From positions 79,165 through 143,164 of the forward strand of contig NZ_VFAH01000015.1 in NCBI RefSeq assembly GCF_008929045.1: DNA of 64,000 bases, in the 5' to 3' direction. Below the pieces are notes generated by a model that saw nothing but the letters and a program-made list of their open reading frames with translations, did not search any database and was not told where the DNA came from. The translations under genes and the position numbers were made by a program. Of the stretch, positions 26,072 through 33,873 are shown in pieces (the first letter of the stretch is position 1; the number at the start of each line of letters is the position of its first letter). This DNA is from Noviherbaspirillum aerium. GTDB taxonomy: Bacteria > Pseudomonadota > Gammaproteobacteria > Burkholderiales > Burkholderiaceae_D.

Positions 26072-26656
26072 ATGAAGCCGACTTCTCGATCCGACCGCAA
26101 GCGCACCGGCAAGCTGCCGCGCGAGTTTTATGCAGGCGACACCGTCGAGGTGGCGCGCGCCCTGCTCGGCATGCATCTCGTGCATGTGCGCGATGGCGTG
26201 CCCATGCGCGGCCGCATCGTCGAGACCGAGGCGTATCTCGGCGCGCATGATCTCGCCTCCCATTCATCGAAAGGCATCACGCCGCGCACCGCCATCATGT
26301 ACGGCCCGCCCGGCCGCGCGTATGTGTACCTGATCTACGGCATGCATCACTGCATGAACGTGGTGACCGAAGCCGAGGGCAACGGAGCGGCGGTGCTGCT
26401 GCGCGCGCTGGAACCGGTCGAACACGTCGATGGCAATACGAAGGGACCCGGGCTGCTGTGCCGCGCGCTGGGCATCGATCGCAGCCTGAACGGCCACGAT
26501 CTGCTGAGCGACGATTTTTATATCGCCGACCCCGGAGGGGCGCAGGATTTCAACATCGCGACGAGGCCGCGCATCGGCGTTGCCTATGCAAAGGAATGGG
26601 CGGACGCCGATCTGCGCTTTTATATCGAGGGCAATCCCTGGGTGTCGAAGAAATAA
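26072..26656 (+). CDS. 3-methyladenine DNA glycosylase (AAG/MPG family)
   Basis: A 194-residue alkylbase DNA glycosylase of the mammalian-type AAG fold: GKLPREFYAGDTVEVARALLGM, the catalytic RIVETEAYLGAHDLASHSSKG (Glu acting on water), RTAIMYGPPGRAYVYLIYGMHHCMNVVTE, and GPGLLCRALGIDRSLNG. It removes alkylated and deaminated purines from DNA in base excision repair. Length equals the family norm. There is no strong ribosome binding site at the ATG (26072), so expression may be low. It lies 86 bases beyond the carboxylase; a functional tie to acyl-CoA metabolism is not expected. Confidence 0.92.
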   Translation: MKPTSRSDRKRTGKLPREFYAGDTVEVARALLGMHLVHVRDGVPMRGRIVETEAYLGAHDLASHSSKGITPRTAIMYGPPGRAYVYLIYGMHHCMNVVTEAEGNGAAVLLRALEPVEHVDGNTKGPGLLCRALGIDRSLNGHDLLSDDFYIADPGGAQDFNIATRPRIGVAYAKEWADADLRFYIEGNPWVSKK

Positions 26657-26720
26657 GCGGTGCACTCGCCTGCCGATTGCCGCATGCTGCGGGTGTTCCG
26701 CCGTTCGGTGCCCGCATTCC

Positions 26721-26954
26721 CTACTGCCGCCGCTCCACGTCAATGGGCGCGGGCTTGGTCACGCTCTGGTTTTCCAGGCCGTGGCGGTCGCGGTTGTTGG
26801 CGTCCTGCTCCGGTTGTCCCTGCTCCCCGCCCGCTTCCGCCTCACCTGCCGCGTCGGCGGTAGCTGGCGCGGTAAGGTTGAGGTCTTCCAGGCTGCCGGG
26901 TGCCGGCCTGTCGGGCACGGGCCCGGACGGACGAGGCTTGCTGGTCTCTTGCAT
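26721..26954 (-). CDS. small hydrophilic hypothetical protein
   Basis: A 77-residue protein preceded by AGGAG at six bases from the ATG. It is rich in Pro, Gly, Glu, Gln and Asp, without hydrophobic segments, and should be disordered. No family was recognised. Converging on the glycosylase gene, it has no visible operon partner. The good ribosome binding site and absence of an overlapping gene are the reasons to keep it. Confidence 0.5.
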   Translation of the reverse strand: MQETSKPRPSGPVPDRPAPGSLEDLNLTAPATADAAGEAEAGGEQGQPEQDANNRDRHGLENQSVTKPAPIDVERRQ

Positions 26955-27095
26955 GGTCTGCTCCTGAAAACGATATTGTTAGGATGACATGCGAAAGGAA
27001 TAGTTCTGCCGGCGCTTCCGCCATCGCGGCGGGCATTCAACCGGTTTGGATTTTCGCGACGGCAAGACGCGCCGCTCAATGCAGCTTAATGCAGC

Positions 27096-28382
27096 TCAAT
27101 GCATGCCGGCCGTCACCTGGTCGCTCCATTCGAAGGCCAGCAGCTGCATCAGGTAGAGGTCCTTGCACGAGACCTGCAATTCGCCGAGCAATGCGCCGAG
27201 CGGCACCTCGCTGGACTCGCGCCATTCGGTATGTTCGGCCGTATCGAGCAGGCGTCCGAAATATCCTTCCCGTCCGAGCAATGCGGCACTGACCTCATCG
27301 GCCACCGGAATCTGTTCAAGGAGTTCGGGCATGGGCATGGAAAAGAGGGTATCCATCAGCGACATGATGCCGATGGTGAAAGCCGTGTCCGCCAGGCTTC
27401 TGTTGCCCGGCCGTGTCTTTTGCGCCAGCAGCTCCATCAGCCTGCCGCGCGTGGTGGCTTGCCGGGCGAGCACCTCTGCCCCGGCGTTCATGGTTCCCCG
27501 GTCCGCATAGAGCAGGACCTGCAGCCAGCGCTGCAGCTGGTTGCGTCCCAGCACCATCAGCGCCTGGCGCAGCGATTCGATCCGATGCATGCTGATGGCC
27601 GGCGTATTGACCAGGCGCAGCAGGTTCAGTCCAAGTGCGATATCCGCCTTGATGCGGTGCTCGATCGCCGCATCCTCGGCATCCGACGCCAGGAGGTCCA
27701 GCAATTCCATGATGGCGGCCTGGGTCGGCGACAGCGTTGCGCCATCCTGCATGCGCGCCTCGGTGAAAAAATATCCCTGGAAGGCGTCGAAACCGAGGTT
27801 GGCGCAAAGATCGTACTGCTCGAGAGTATCGACGCGTTCGGCCAGCATGGTCTTGTGATGAAGGCGGAAGCTGGCGCGGAAACGGCTCAGTTCTTCCGTC
27901 GAGCGCCCGGTGATATCGATGCGCACGCCGTCGACCAGATCGAGCAGTTCGGCAATGCCCTGCGTCTGGCCGCTGACCGCGAGGGCAAAGCGGAAGCCGC
28001 GCTGCCGCAGCGACCCGAGCTGCTCGCGCATCGCCGCGCTGGCGTGGGGCGTATCGGTCAGCACCAGCGTTACCTGGTCTGCGGGCAGGAAGGAAAAGAA
28101 GTCGCTGGTCAGGGCAGCGCTGTCGATGTGGAGTATGCCGGGAAGATCGCCCAGCACGCGCGTCATGCCGTACTGGATCACATCGGCAATCACGGAAGCG
28201 CTGGCCATGAGTTCGCCTGCGGATCCGGCGCATGCGGCGGCATTCGGGACGCCCGCTTGCCGAAAGAGCAACTCGTGCGCGATCAATTTGCGGCTGCGGT
28301 CCACTACCGGCCGGCGGGCCATGTAGAAGTCCGACGCCATGGCAATCCTGTGGGTGCTGCTGAAAGTGACGCTGATGCTCAT
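27096..28382 (-). CDS. EAL-HDOD signalling protein (YuxH-like)
   Basis: A 428-residue two-domain protein. Residues 15-200 form an EAL-like domain that has lost catalytic motifs: the EAL triad reads ELL in YMARRPVVDRSRKLIAHELL. Residues 215-410 form an HDOD domain (LLRLVNTPAISMHRIESLRQ, LMVLGRNQLQRWLQVLLYAD). Such proteins (CdgJ/YuxH type) do not degrade c-di-GMP but act in motility and stress signalling. AAGGAG precedes the ATG at 28382. It lies downstream of the metallophosphoesterase on the same strand with a gap of 130 bases, so it may share a transcript. Confidence 0.9.
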   Translation of the reverse strand: MSISVTFSSTHRIAMASDFYMARRPVVDRSRKLIAHELLFRQAGVPNAAACAGSAGELMASASVIADVIQYGMTRVLGDLPGILHIDSAALTSDFFSFLPADQVTLVLTDTPHASAAMREQLGSLRQRGFRFALAVSGQTQGIAELLDLVDGVRIDITGRSTEELSRFRASFRLHHKTMLAERVDTLEQYDLCANLGFDAFQGYFFTEARMQDGATLSPTQAAIMELLDLLASDAEDAAIEHRIKADIALGLNLLRLVNTPAISMHRIESLRQALMVLGRNQLQRWLQVLLYADRGTMNAGAEVLARQATTRGRLMELLAQKTRPGNRSLADTAFTIGIMSLMDTLFSMPMPELLEQIPVADEVSAALLGREGYFGRLLDTAEHTEWRESSEVPLGALLGELQVSCKDLYLMQLLAFEWSDQVTAGMH

Positions 28383-28512
28383 CTTCCGACTCCTTGCCAG
28401 ACGCGAATGCTTCGCGGCGCGATATTGCAGTTCTTCAACGATACGCCGCCTGCGCCGGATGCGCCAGTGATTTGCGGGCCGGTGCCGAGGTGGACCATGG
28501 AAGCCGGCGGCT

Positions 28513-30054
28513 TCACCAGCTGTCGAGCCGGTCGCCCCAGCTGATCATGTCGCGGGTGTAGAAACGGTAGGCATCGGGATGGTCCTTTTCCATGCGCGCC
28601 AGATCGAAAATGAACAGCGCCCGTCCGATTGCGCGGCGGCGGAAGCCGCGGTTGCGCTTGCGAAGGACTGCGTCGCGCCAGGCGCCAAGGTTGATGTAGG
28701 TGAAATTGTTGCGGCCGAGCGCCGGCTGGCGGAATTGCAGGTCCGCTTCCAGCGCCACATGCGTATGCCCCTCCACATGCAGGCGCAGTCCGAGTTCGCG
28801 GTAGGCTGCCATGAAGGCCGGCAACCCGAACAGCGCCCTGTCGGCGATGTCGGATTCCGGTTCCTGGACTTTTGCCATCAGCCGCATCAGGGACACGTCG
28901 AGCCAGTACCATTTCAGCTTCGTCAATATCGACAGCAGGTGCAGCCCCAGCCGCGTGCTGCGCCAGGCGCTGCTCCATGTCTCCGGATGGCCAAGCCACA
29001 GCACCAGGCTTTCCCGGAAGCAGCTCAGCATCGCATCGTGCAGCCCCCTGGCCTGCGGATTTTTCCTGGCGATCTGCCTCGACTCCGACAGCAGCCTGAC
29101 CACGGCGGCGACCGATGGCCGGTACAGATCCATTTCGTCGAGCAGGTTGCATAGCCTGCGCGCGCCCGGCAATGCGGGGTCGATGCGCTTGCTGGCGCAC
29201 CAGATGAAGTGCGAAAGCATGCCGGCCGCGACGGTATCGCCGAAGCAGGGATCACTGAATGCGCGGTAGCCTTCCTGTTGCCATTGTTTCGGCGTCCAGC
29301 CGTCGCCCGGACGCCAGTTCGCGGTCGCACGCGCATTGTCCGCGTCGCGCCATTGGCCATGCGTGGCCAGCAACCGCAGCCGGGTGTCGGCGAGATAAAA
29401 CGGCAGCAGCGGATAGCGTTCCTCGCGGTCGCCGCCCATCTGCGCGCCCACCCAGGCACGGTAGGCGTCGGAAACATCGAGCGCCGTAAGGCCAAGGCAT
29501 TCCTCATAAAACAATTGCCTGGCCGACGGCACCACCTGCAGCTCCTTGTCGTGGTTGCCGACAATCGGGACGATCGTCACCTTCACGCCGCTGTCGCGCA
29601 GCTTGTCCATGCTCTGCCGCATCCAGTAGAAGAAGCCGGAGTATGGCTGGCTGCTGTCGTCGGGCCGCTTGCGCGCATGGATGCATATGATGTCGCTCAT
29701 GATGTCGAGTACGATCTGCTCGAAGCGCGGATCATTGCGCTGCCAGGGATAGACACCGGCTTGCGCCCATTTGCTGGTGCGGATCAGGTCGATGATGTCG
29801 CCGTTGAGAATCAGGATGAGTTCATCGATCCGCTGCAACGCCGGGGTCTGCGCCTTGTCTCCCGGATTGCGGACCGCGAATTCCAGTTGTTCGAAGAACA
29901 GCTGCCAGTCGGTCTCGGCCGCGGTCTGGTTGCCCACCGTACAGTCGGTGCAATGGATGTCGCTGATCAGCACGCAGAGCCGGTTGGACGGATCGGCCTG
30001 CGCCGGCCAGAGCACCAGGCCGGGGGGCAGCGGCGGCATGCCTGTGTCAGCCAT
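28513..30054 (-). CDS. metallophosphoesterase (calcineurin-like)
   Basis: A 513-residue protein of the calcineurin-like phosphoesterase superfamily. All metal motifs are visible: SDIH (Asp32, His34), LNGDIID, VGNHDKE and the late EGHTHVALE. The middle is expanded by a helical insertion (residues 240-420) with many Trp and Arg. No signal peptide is seen. It overlaps the stop of the preceding alpha/beta hydrolase by 8 bases (ATGGCTGA), so the two are coupled and probably act on the same pathway. Substrates of the fold include nucleotides, phospholipids and proteins; here it is unknown. The frame extends upstream but ATG 30054 is set by the overlap and by the start of homology. Confidence 0.85.
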   Translation of the reverse strand: MADTGMPPLPPGLVLWPAQADPSNRLCVLISDIHCTDCTVGNQTAAETDWQLFFEQLEFAVRNPGDKAQTPALQRIDELILILNGDIIDLIRTSKWAQAGVYPWQRNDPRFEQIVLDIMSDIICIHARKRPDDSSQPYSGFFYWMRQSMDKLRDSGVKVTIVPIVGNHDKELQVVPSARQLFYEECLGLTALDVSDAYRAWVGAQMGGDREERYPLLPFYLADTRLRLLATHGQWRDADNARATANWRPGDGWTPKQWQQEGYRAFSDPCFGDTVAAGMLSHFIWCASKRIDPALPGARRLCNLLDEMDLYRPSVAAVVRLLSESRQIARKNPQARGLHDAMLSCFRESLVLWLGHPETWSSAWRSTRLGLHLLSILTKLKWYWLDVSLMRLMAKVQEPESDIADRALFGLPAFMAAYRELGLRLHVEGHTHVALEADLQFRQPALGRNNFTYINLGAWRDAVLRKRNRGFRRRAIGRALFIFDLARMEKDHPDAYRFYTRDMISWGDRLDSW

Positions 30055-31846
30055 AGCGGCGCACTCCAAGACTGTTCCTTTCGTCTTCGCCATCCGCACG
30101 GCTGTGCTCCCGCAGGAATGCCAGCAGATGCGGGAACACATCCTGCGCCGCGTTGCGGCCCATGAAGATGTCCTGGTGGCCGTAGCCGGGCACGACATGC
30201 AGCCTGTGGCGCCCGGGAGCCTGCCGCTGGAACAGCTCGTGGCAACGGATGTTGGAATCGGCGAATACCCGGTTGTCCTGGCCCTGAACCAGCAGGATCG
30301 GCGTCGGCTGCGCCGCGATGTGCGCGGTATAGTCGTCGGGCAGCGCCGCATGGCGCGGATTGGCGGTATCGTACTTGACGGCGCGATTGCCGCTTTTCAC
30401 CATCTTGTGCACGTGCCGGTAATAATGAACCGCCACGCCGCCGAACAGGTCTCCCAGCCGGCCATGGGTGACCGGCAGCAGGTTGGCATGATTGAACAGC
30501 GCCGGCCGGCCGCTGCCCCACATCAGGCTGAGCATGTAGCATTCCGGCGAGTCGCATTCCTGGTGCACCAGATCGGCGCCCCATGCCAGCAGCTTGCCCA
30601 TGGAAAAACCCGGCTCCCGCCGCCACGACGGGTTGTAATACTCGATGCCAAGCAGGTTGTCCGATGCCCAGGGCGCGATGCCGAGCTTGAATTTCGACCA
30701 TTCCGGCACCCTGGGCGTGAGGGCGATGCTGTTGAGAATGGCGCTGGAAATACCCTGCACCGTCTTGCCGAACAGGCTCATCGCCATGGTCAGCGCGCCG
30801 ACGCAATGGGCGATCACATGCACCCGGCGCTGCGGACCGATGTGCCGGCGCAGTTCCTGCAGCGCGGCCGGATGGTCGAACAGCGCGATGTCATCGAAGG
30901 TATAGCGGGTGCGCGCCAGGTTGTAGGGAAAACGGCAGCTGCCGCGATAGTCGAGCGTCCATACATCGCCGTAGCCCTCGTCCAGCAAGGTCTGCACCAG
31001 GTTCTGGTGCTCGGGCATGATGAACATGTCCGAGGAACTGGTGAGTCCGTGCACCACCAGCACCACGTCGTCGCTGGGCGCGCGGCGGAAACGGGTGAGT
31101 TCGAGCCGCAGTCCGTCGGCCGTCGGAAACGGATGCACGCTGACCGCCGCGCCGGTGACGCCCTCGGTGGTGAATTTCGCATAGCGGCGCTGCGGCTGGC
31201 TGGGCGCCGGCGGCAGATGCGGTCCGTAGACATCCCACAGTTTGCCGGCGAAGAAACGCCCGAAGGCGAGCAGCCCGGCCACGCTGGAGCCTCCTTGTGC
31301 ATCGGTCGCCCGCAGTCCGCGCAAGACCTGCATGAAGTCGGTCAGTCCCAGGCTGATGATGCCGGTCGCCAGCAGCCGCTCTTGCGCCGGCGTATCGGGA
31401 TCGGCATGTCCGCGATAGACATTGACGAACAGCGTCGTGGTGTCCTTCCAGGCGTCGAGCGGCGCGTCATGCTGCACTTGCTTGTTGCCGACGAAGGTGA
31501 ACTCCTCCCCCTGGGGCGTGGTGCAGTAGACCTGGTAGTACATGACCTTGCGGTCGCGATCGGCGGTATCCGGCATCAGCCGGAATGTGCCGGACTGCAC
31601 CGGGCAGACACCGCCCAGCAGCGGGCAGTCGATATGGCCCGACAGCGTGCCGGCATGCCCGCCCTGCTCCAGGAACGCGGCGAGGTCGGCGATGCGCACC
31701 GTTACATGCAGGGCCAGCGCATGTCCCGCGCGCTCGCCGTCGGCATGGCCGTCCTCGAAAGTGGTGGCTTCGGCGCTGACGTAGCCTTTCATGACTTCGG
31801 CGAACTGGATGCTCACGCCGCTCAGTTCGTTCAGTTTGTCGGACAT
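30047..31846 (-). CDS. alpha/beta-hydrolase with cysteine nucleophile, linked to GMC oxidoreductase
   Basis: A 599-residue protein. Residues 1-210 form an extra N-terminal beta-rich domain (GHIDCPLLGGVCPVQSGTFR, YYQVYCTTPQGEEFTFVGNK) that I know only from proteins joined to GMC oxidoreductases. Residues 250-590 are an alpha/beta-hydrolase: VVLVVHGLTSSSDMF (oxyanion), the nucleophile elbow VIAHCVGALTM with Cys348 in place of Ser, VQGQDNRVFADS (acid) and PGYGHQDIF (His). AAGGAG sets the start at 31846; 37 more residues are open upstream without support. Esterase or lactonase activity is plausible, as in cysteine-dependent dienelactone hydrolases. It lies 97 bases after the GMC gene. Confidence 0.8.
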   Translation of the reverse strand: MSDKLNELSGVSIQFAEVMKGYVSAEATTFEDGHADGERAGHALALHVTVRIADLAAFLEQGGHAGTLSGHIDCPLLGGVCPVQSGTFRLMPDTADRDRKVMYYQVYCTTPQGEEFTFVGNKQVQHDAPLDAWKDTTTLFVNVYRGHADPDTPAQERLLATGIISLGLTDFMQVLRGLRATDAQGGSSVAGLLAFGRFFAGKLWDVYGPHLPPAPSQPQRRYAKFTTEGVTGAAVSVHPFPTADGLRLELTRFRRAPSDDVVLVVHGLTSSSDMFIMPEHQNLVQTLLDEGYGDVWTLDYRGSCRFPYNLARTRYTFDDIALFDHPAALQELRRHIGPQRRVHVIAHCVGALTMAMSLFGKTVQGISSAILNSIALTPRVPEWSKFKLGIAPWASDNLLGIEYYNPSWRREPGFSMGKLLAWGADLVHQECDSPECYMLSLMWGSGRPALFNHANLLPVTHGRLGDLFGGVAVHYYRHVHKMVKSGNRAVKYDTANPRHAALPDDYTAHIAAQPTPILLVQGQDNRVFADSNIRCHELFQRQAPGRHRLHVVPGYGHQDIFMGRNAAQDVFPHLLAFLREHSRADGEDERNSLGVRRYG

Positions 31847-31943
31847 GCAATGGGCTCCTTCGTGCAGGCGTGGCTCCACCGCCATGGAAGGCAAGTCGGG
31901 CGCAGGTTCGGATTGACGGGTCGGACTGGCCGCCCGGGAAGTT

Positions 31944-33713
31944 TCACAGTTCGGCATCCGGCATGTCGCCGGTGATCTCGTGCGCGATCCACTCGGCCAC
32001 GGCGGTGATGGTCGCGACCGGGTTGGCGCCCAGCGCGGTTGGCATCAGGGAGCCGTCGGCGACGTACAGATTGCGGTAGTGGAAAACCTGGCCGCGGCTG
32101 CCGTCGAGCGCGCTGACCACGCCCTCCTCCGGCGATGCGGCCAGCGCGCAGCCTCCCAGCGGATGCACGGTCACATTGTTCTTTACCGGCCATAGCCAGG
32201 TCGGCATCGGCAGAAAATGGCTGCCGCCGATGAAGCGCGTGAAGCGTTCGCCCAGCGCCAGGATTGCGTCATACAGCGGGCGGTTGCTCTCCTGCGGCCA
32301 GTCGATGTCGAGATAGCCGTCCTGGTTCAGGCGCAGCACGCCCTGCGCATTGTCCAGTCCCATGCACAGCAGCACCGCGCTGTACTGGGACAAGTCATGG
32401 GAAAACAGTTTCTGCACCAGGAAGCCGACGCTGCTCTGCCTGCGCCCGGGATAGTAGCGGTTGAAGCTATAACCGAGCACCTGCTTGCAGGCTTGCCAGA
32501 ACATCTGCAGCGGATTCATCATCGGACCGAAGGCCGCGGCAGCCCAGCCGACCTGCGTCGGGTAACTGGCATCTTCAAGAATGAAGGCCCGCTTGCGGTC
32601 GAATTGATCGAACAGGTGATGATCGGTGTATTGGGTGATGACCGGGCCGTAGGTCGAATTCAGTTCCTTTTTGCCCTCCACCGCGAAGGCGAGGAAATCG
32701 CCGTTGCCGGAAAAATGCCGGCCGAGCTTCGAGGACAGGCGCGGCAGACTGCGGTGCACGTCGCGGCAGCGCAACAGAAGCTCATTGGTGCCCAGCGTGC
32801 CCGCGGAGACCACGACCCGCTGCGCGGTTACCTCGCATTGCCGGCCCTGTTCCAGGTCTCGGTAATAGACGCGGTAGCCGTGCGTGCCGTCGGCCTGCGG
32901 GTCGTCGGCCTGCCGCTCGTTCATCGGCATGATCCGTTCCACCAGCGACTGCGTGCGCACTTCCAGGCGATAGCGCTGGCGGGCCACGTGCAGGTAATTG
33001 TGATCGACCGAATTCTTGGCCTGCACGTTGCAGCCGATATCGCATTCGCCGCAATACGTGCATGAGGTCTGCAGCGCGCCGTAGCGGTTGGGCTGCTGCA
33101 CGCCCAGCGGCAGCGGCTCGCCGTTGCGCTTGTAGCTGTAGTCGTTGCCGAAATAGACGCAGATGTCCGCCAGTTTTGTCGGCAGCCCCGCCTCGCGTGC
33201 GAAAGACTGGAATTGCACCGTGCGCTGGATATGGCGCCGGTCGCCGGGCCCGGCGGCGGGCGGCACCGTGCGCGCGCCGAGTACCTGCTGCGCGACGTCG
33301 TAATAAGGTGCCAGCGTGTCGCGGTTGAGGCTCGCGGGCCAGTCCTGTTCGAAGACTGGCGCCGGCGGGCGCAGAAATACATTCGCATAGATCTGCGATC
33401 CGCCGCCGTACACTGCGGACGTCACCGTATCGATCTTGCCGAAGTGCCGGATATCGAACATGCCGGTGAGATGGCCGAGCCGGGCCTTGCGCCTGCGCAC
33501 CGCGTGCGGCCTGCGCGCCGCATCGCCCTGCGGACACCAGACATTGTCCGCCAGGTCGTTCGGACTGCGCGGATAGGCACCGAGCTGGTACTGGCGGCCG
33601 CGTTCCAGCAAAAGCACGCGGCCCGGCCAGCGCCGCGACAGCCGGGCCGACATGACCGCGCCGCCAAAGCCGCTGCCGATAATCAGCACGTCATACTGTA
33701 CGGCTATGCTCAT
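31944..33713 (-). CDS. GMC-family FAD oxidoreductase (cholesterol-oxidase-like)
   Basis: A 589-residue flavoprotein. The FAD-binding motif VLIIGSGFGGAV is at residues 9-20, the second flavin element is in TSAVYGGGSQIYANVF, and the catalytic His region is NVTVHPLGGCAL, followed by NLYVADGSLMPTALGANPVATIT. It also holds a four-cysteine cluster CTYCGECDIGC at 218-228, which may bind iron-sulfur or zinc. GMC enzymes oxidise alcohols such as sterols, sugars or choline. AGGAATCAGC before ATG 33713 supports this start over one 15 bases upstream. It leads the trio with the hydrolase and phosphoesterase. Sterol or hopanoid-like substrates are an inference. Confidence 0.85.
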   Translation of the reverse strand: MSIAVQYDVLIIGSGFGGAVMSARLSRRWPGRVLLLERGRQYQLGAYPRSPNDLADNVWCPQGDAARRPHAVRRRKARLGHLTGMFDIRHFGKIDTVTSAVYGGGSQIYANVFLRPPAPVFEQDWPASLNRDTLAPYYDVAQQVLGARTVPPAAGPGDRRHIQRTVQFQSFAREAGLPTKLADICVYFGNDYSYKRNGEPLPLGVQQPNRYGALQTSCTYCGECDIGCNVQAKNSVDHNYLHVARQRYRLEVRTQSLVERIMPMNERQADDPQADGTHGYRVYYRDLEQGRQCEVTAQRVVVSAGTLGTNELLLRCRDVHRSLPRLSSKLGRHFSGNGDFLAFAVEGKKELNSTYGPVITQYTDHHLFDQFDRKRAFILEDASYPTQVGWAAAAFGPMMNPLQMFWQACKQVLGYSFNRYYPGRRQSSVGFLVQKLFSHDLSQYSAVLLCMGLDNAQGVLRLNQDGYLDIDWPQESNRPLYDAILALGERFTRFIGGSHFLPMPTWLWPVKNNVTVHPLGGCALAASPEEGVVSALDGSRGQVFHYRNLYVADGSLMPTALGANPVATITAVAEWIAHEITGDMPDAEL

Positions 33714-33873
33714 GCTGATTCCTGACATATAGTCCCGCTTGGGAAACCGAATATGTAGTTGACTTCATGTTGAGATATTATTTCTCCACAGAAATGCGCA
33801 CTTTATAACAAAATGTAACAATTGATGACTTGAAAAAGAATGTTTTTTAGTTATTTAAGCGGCTGGCATTGCA

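Noticed and set aside
22647..26267. Minus-strand open frames opposite the carboxylase gene
   Set aside because: The plus strand encodes three complete carboxylase domains without interruption, so the opposite frames are shadows.
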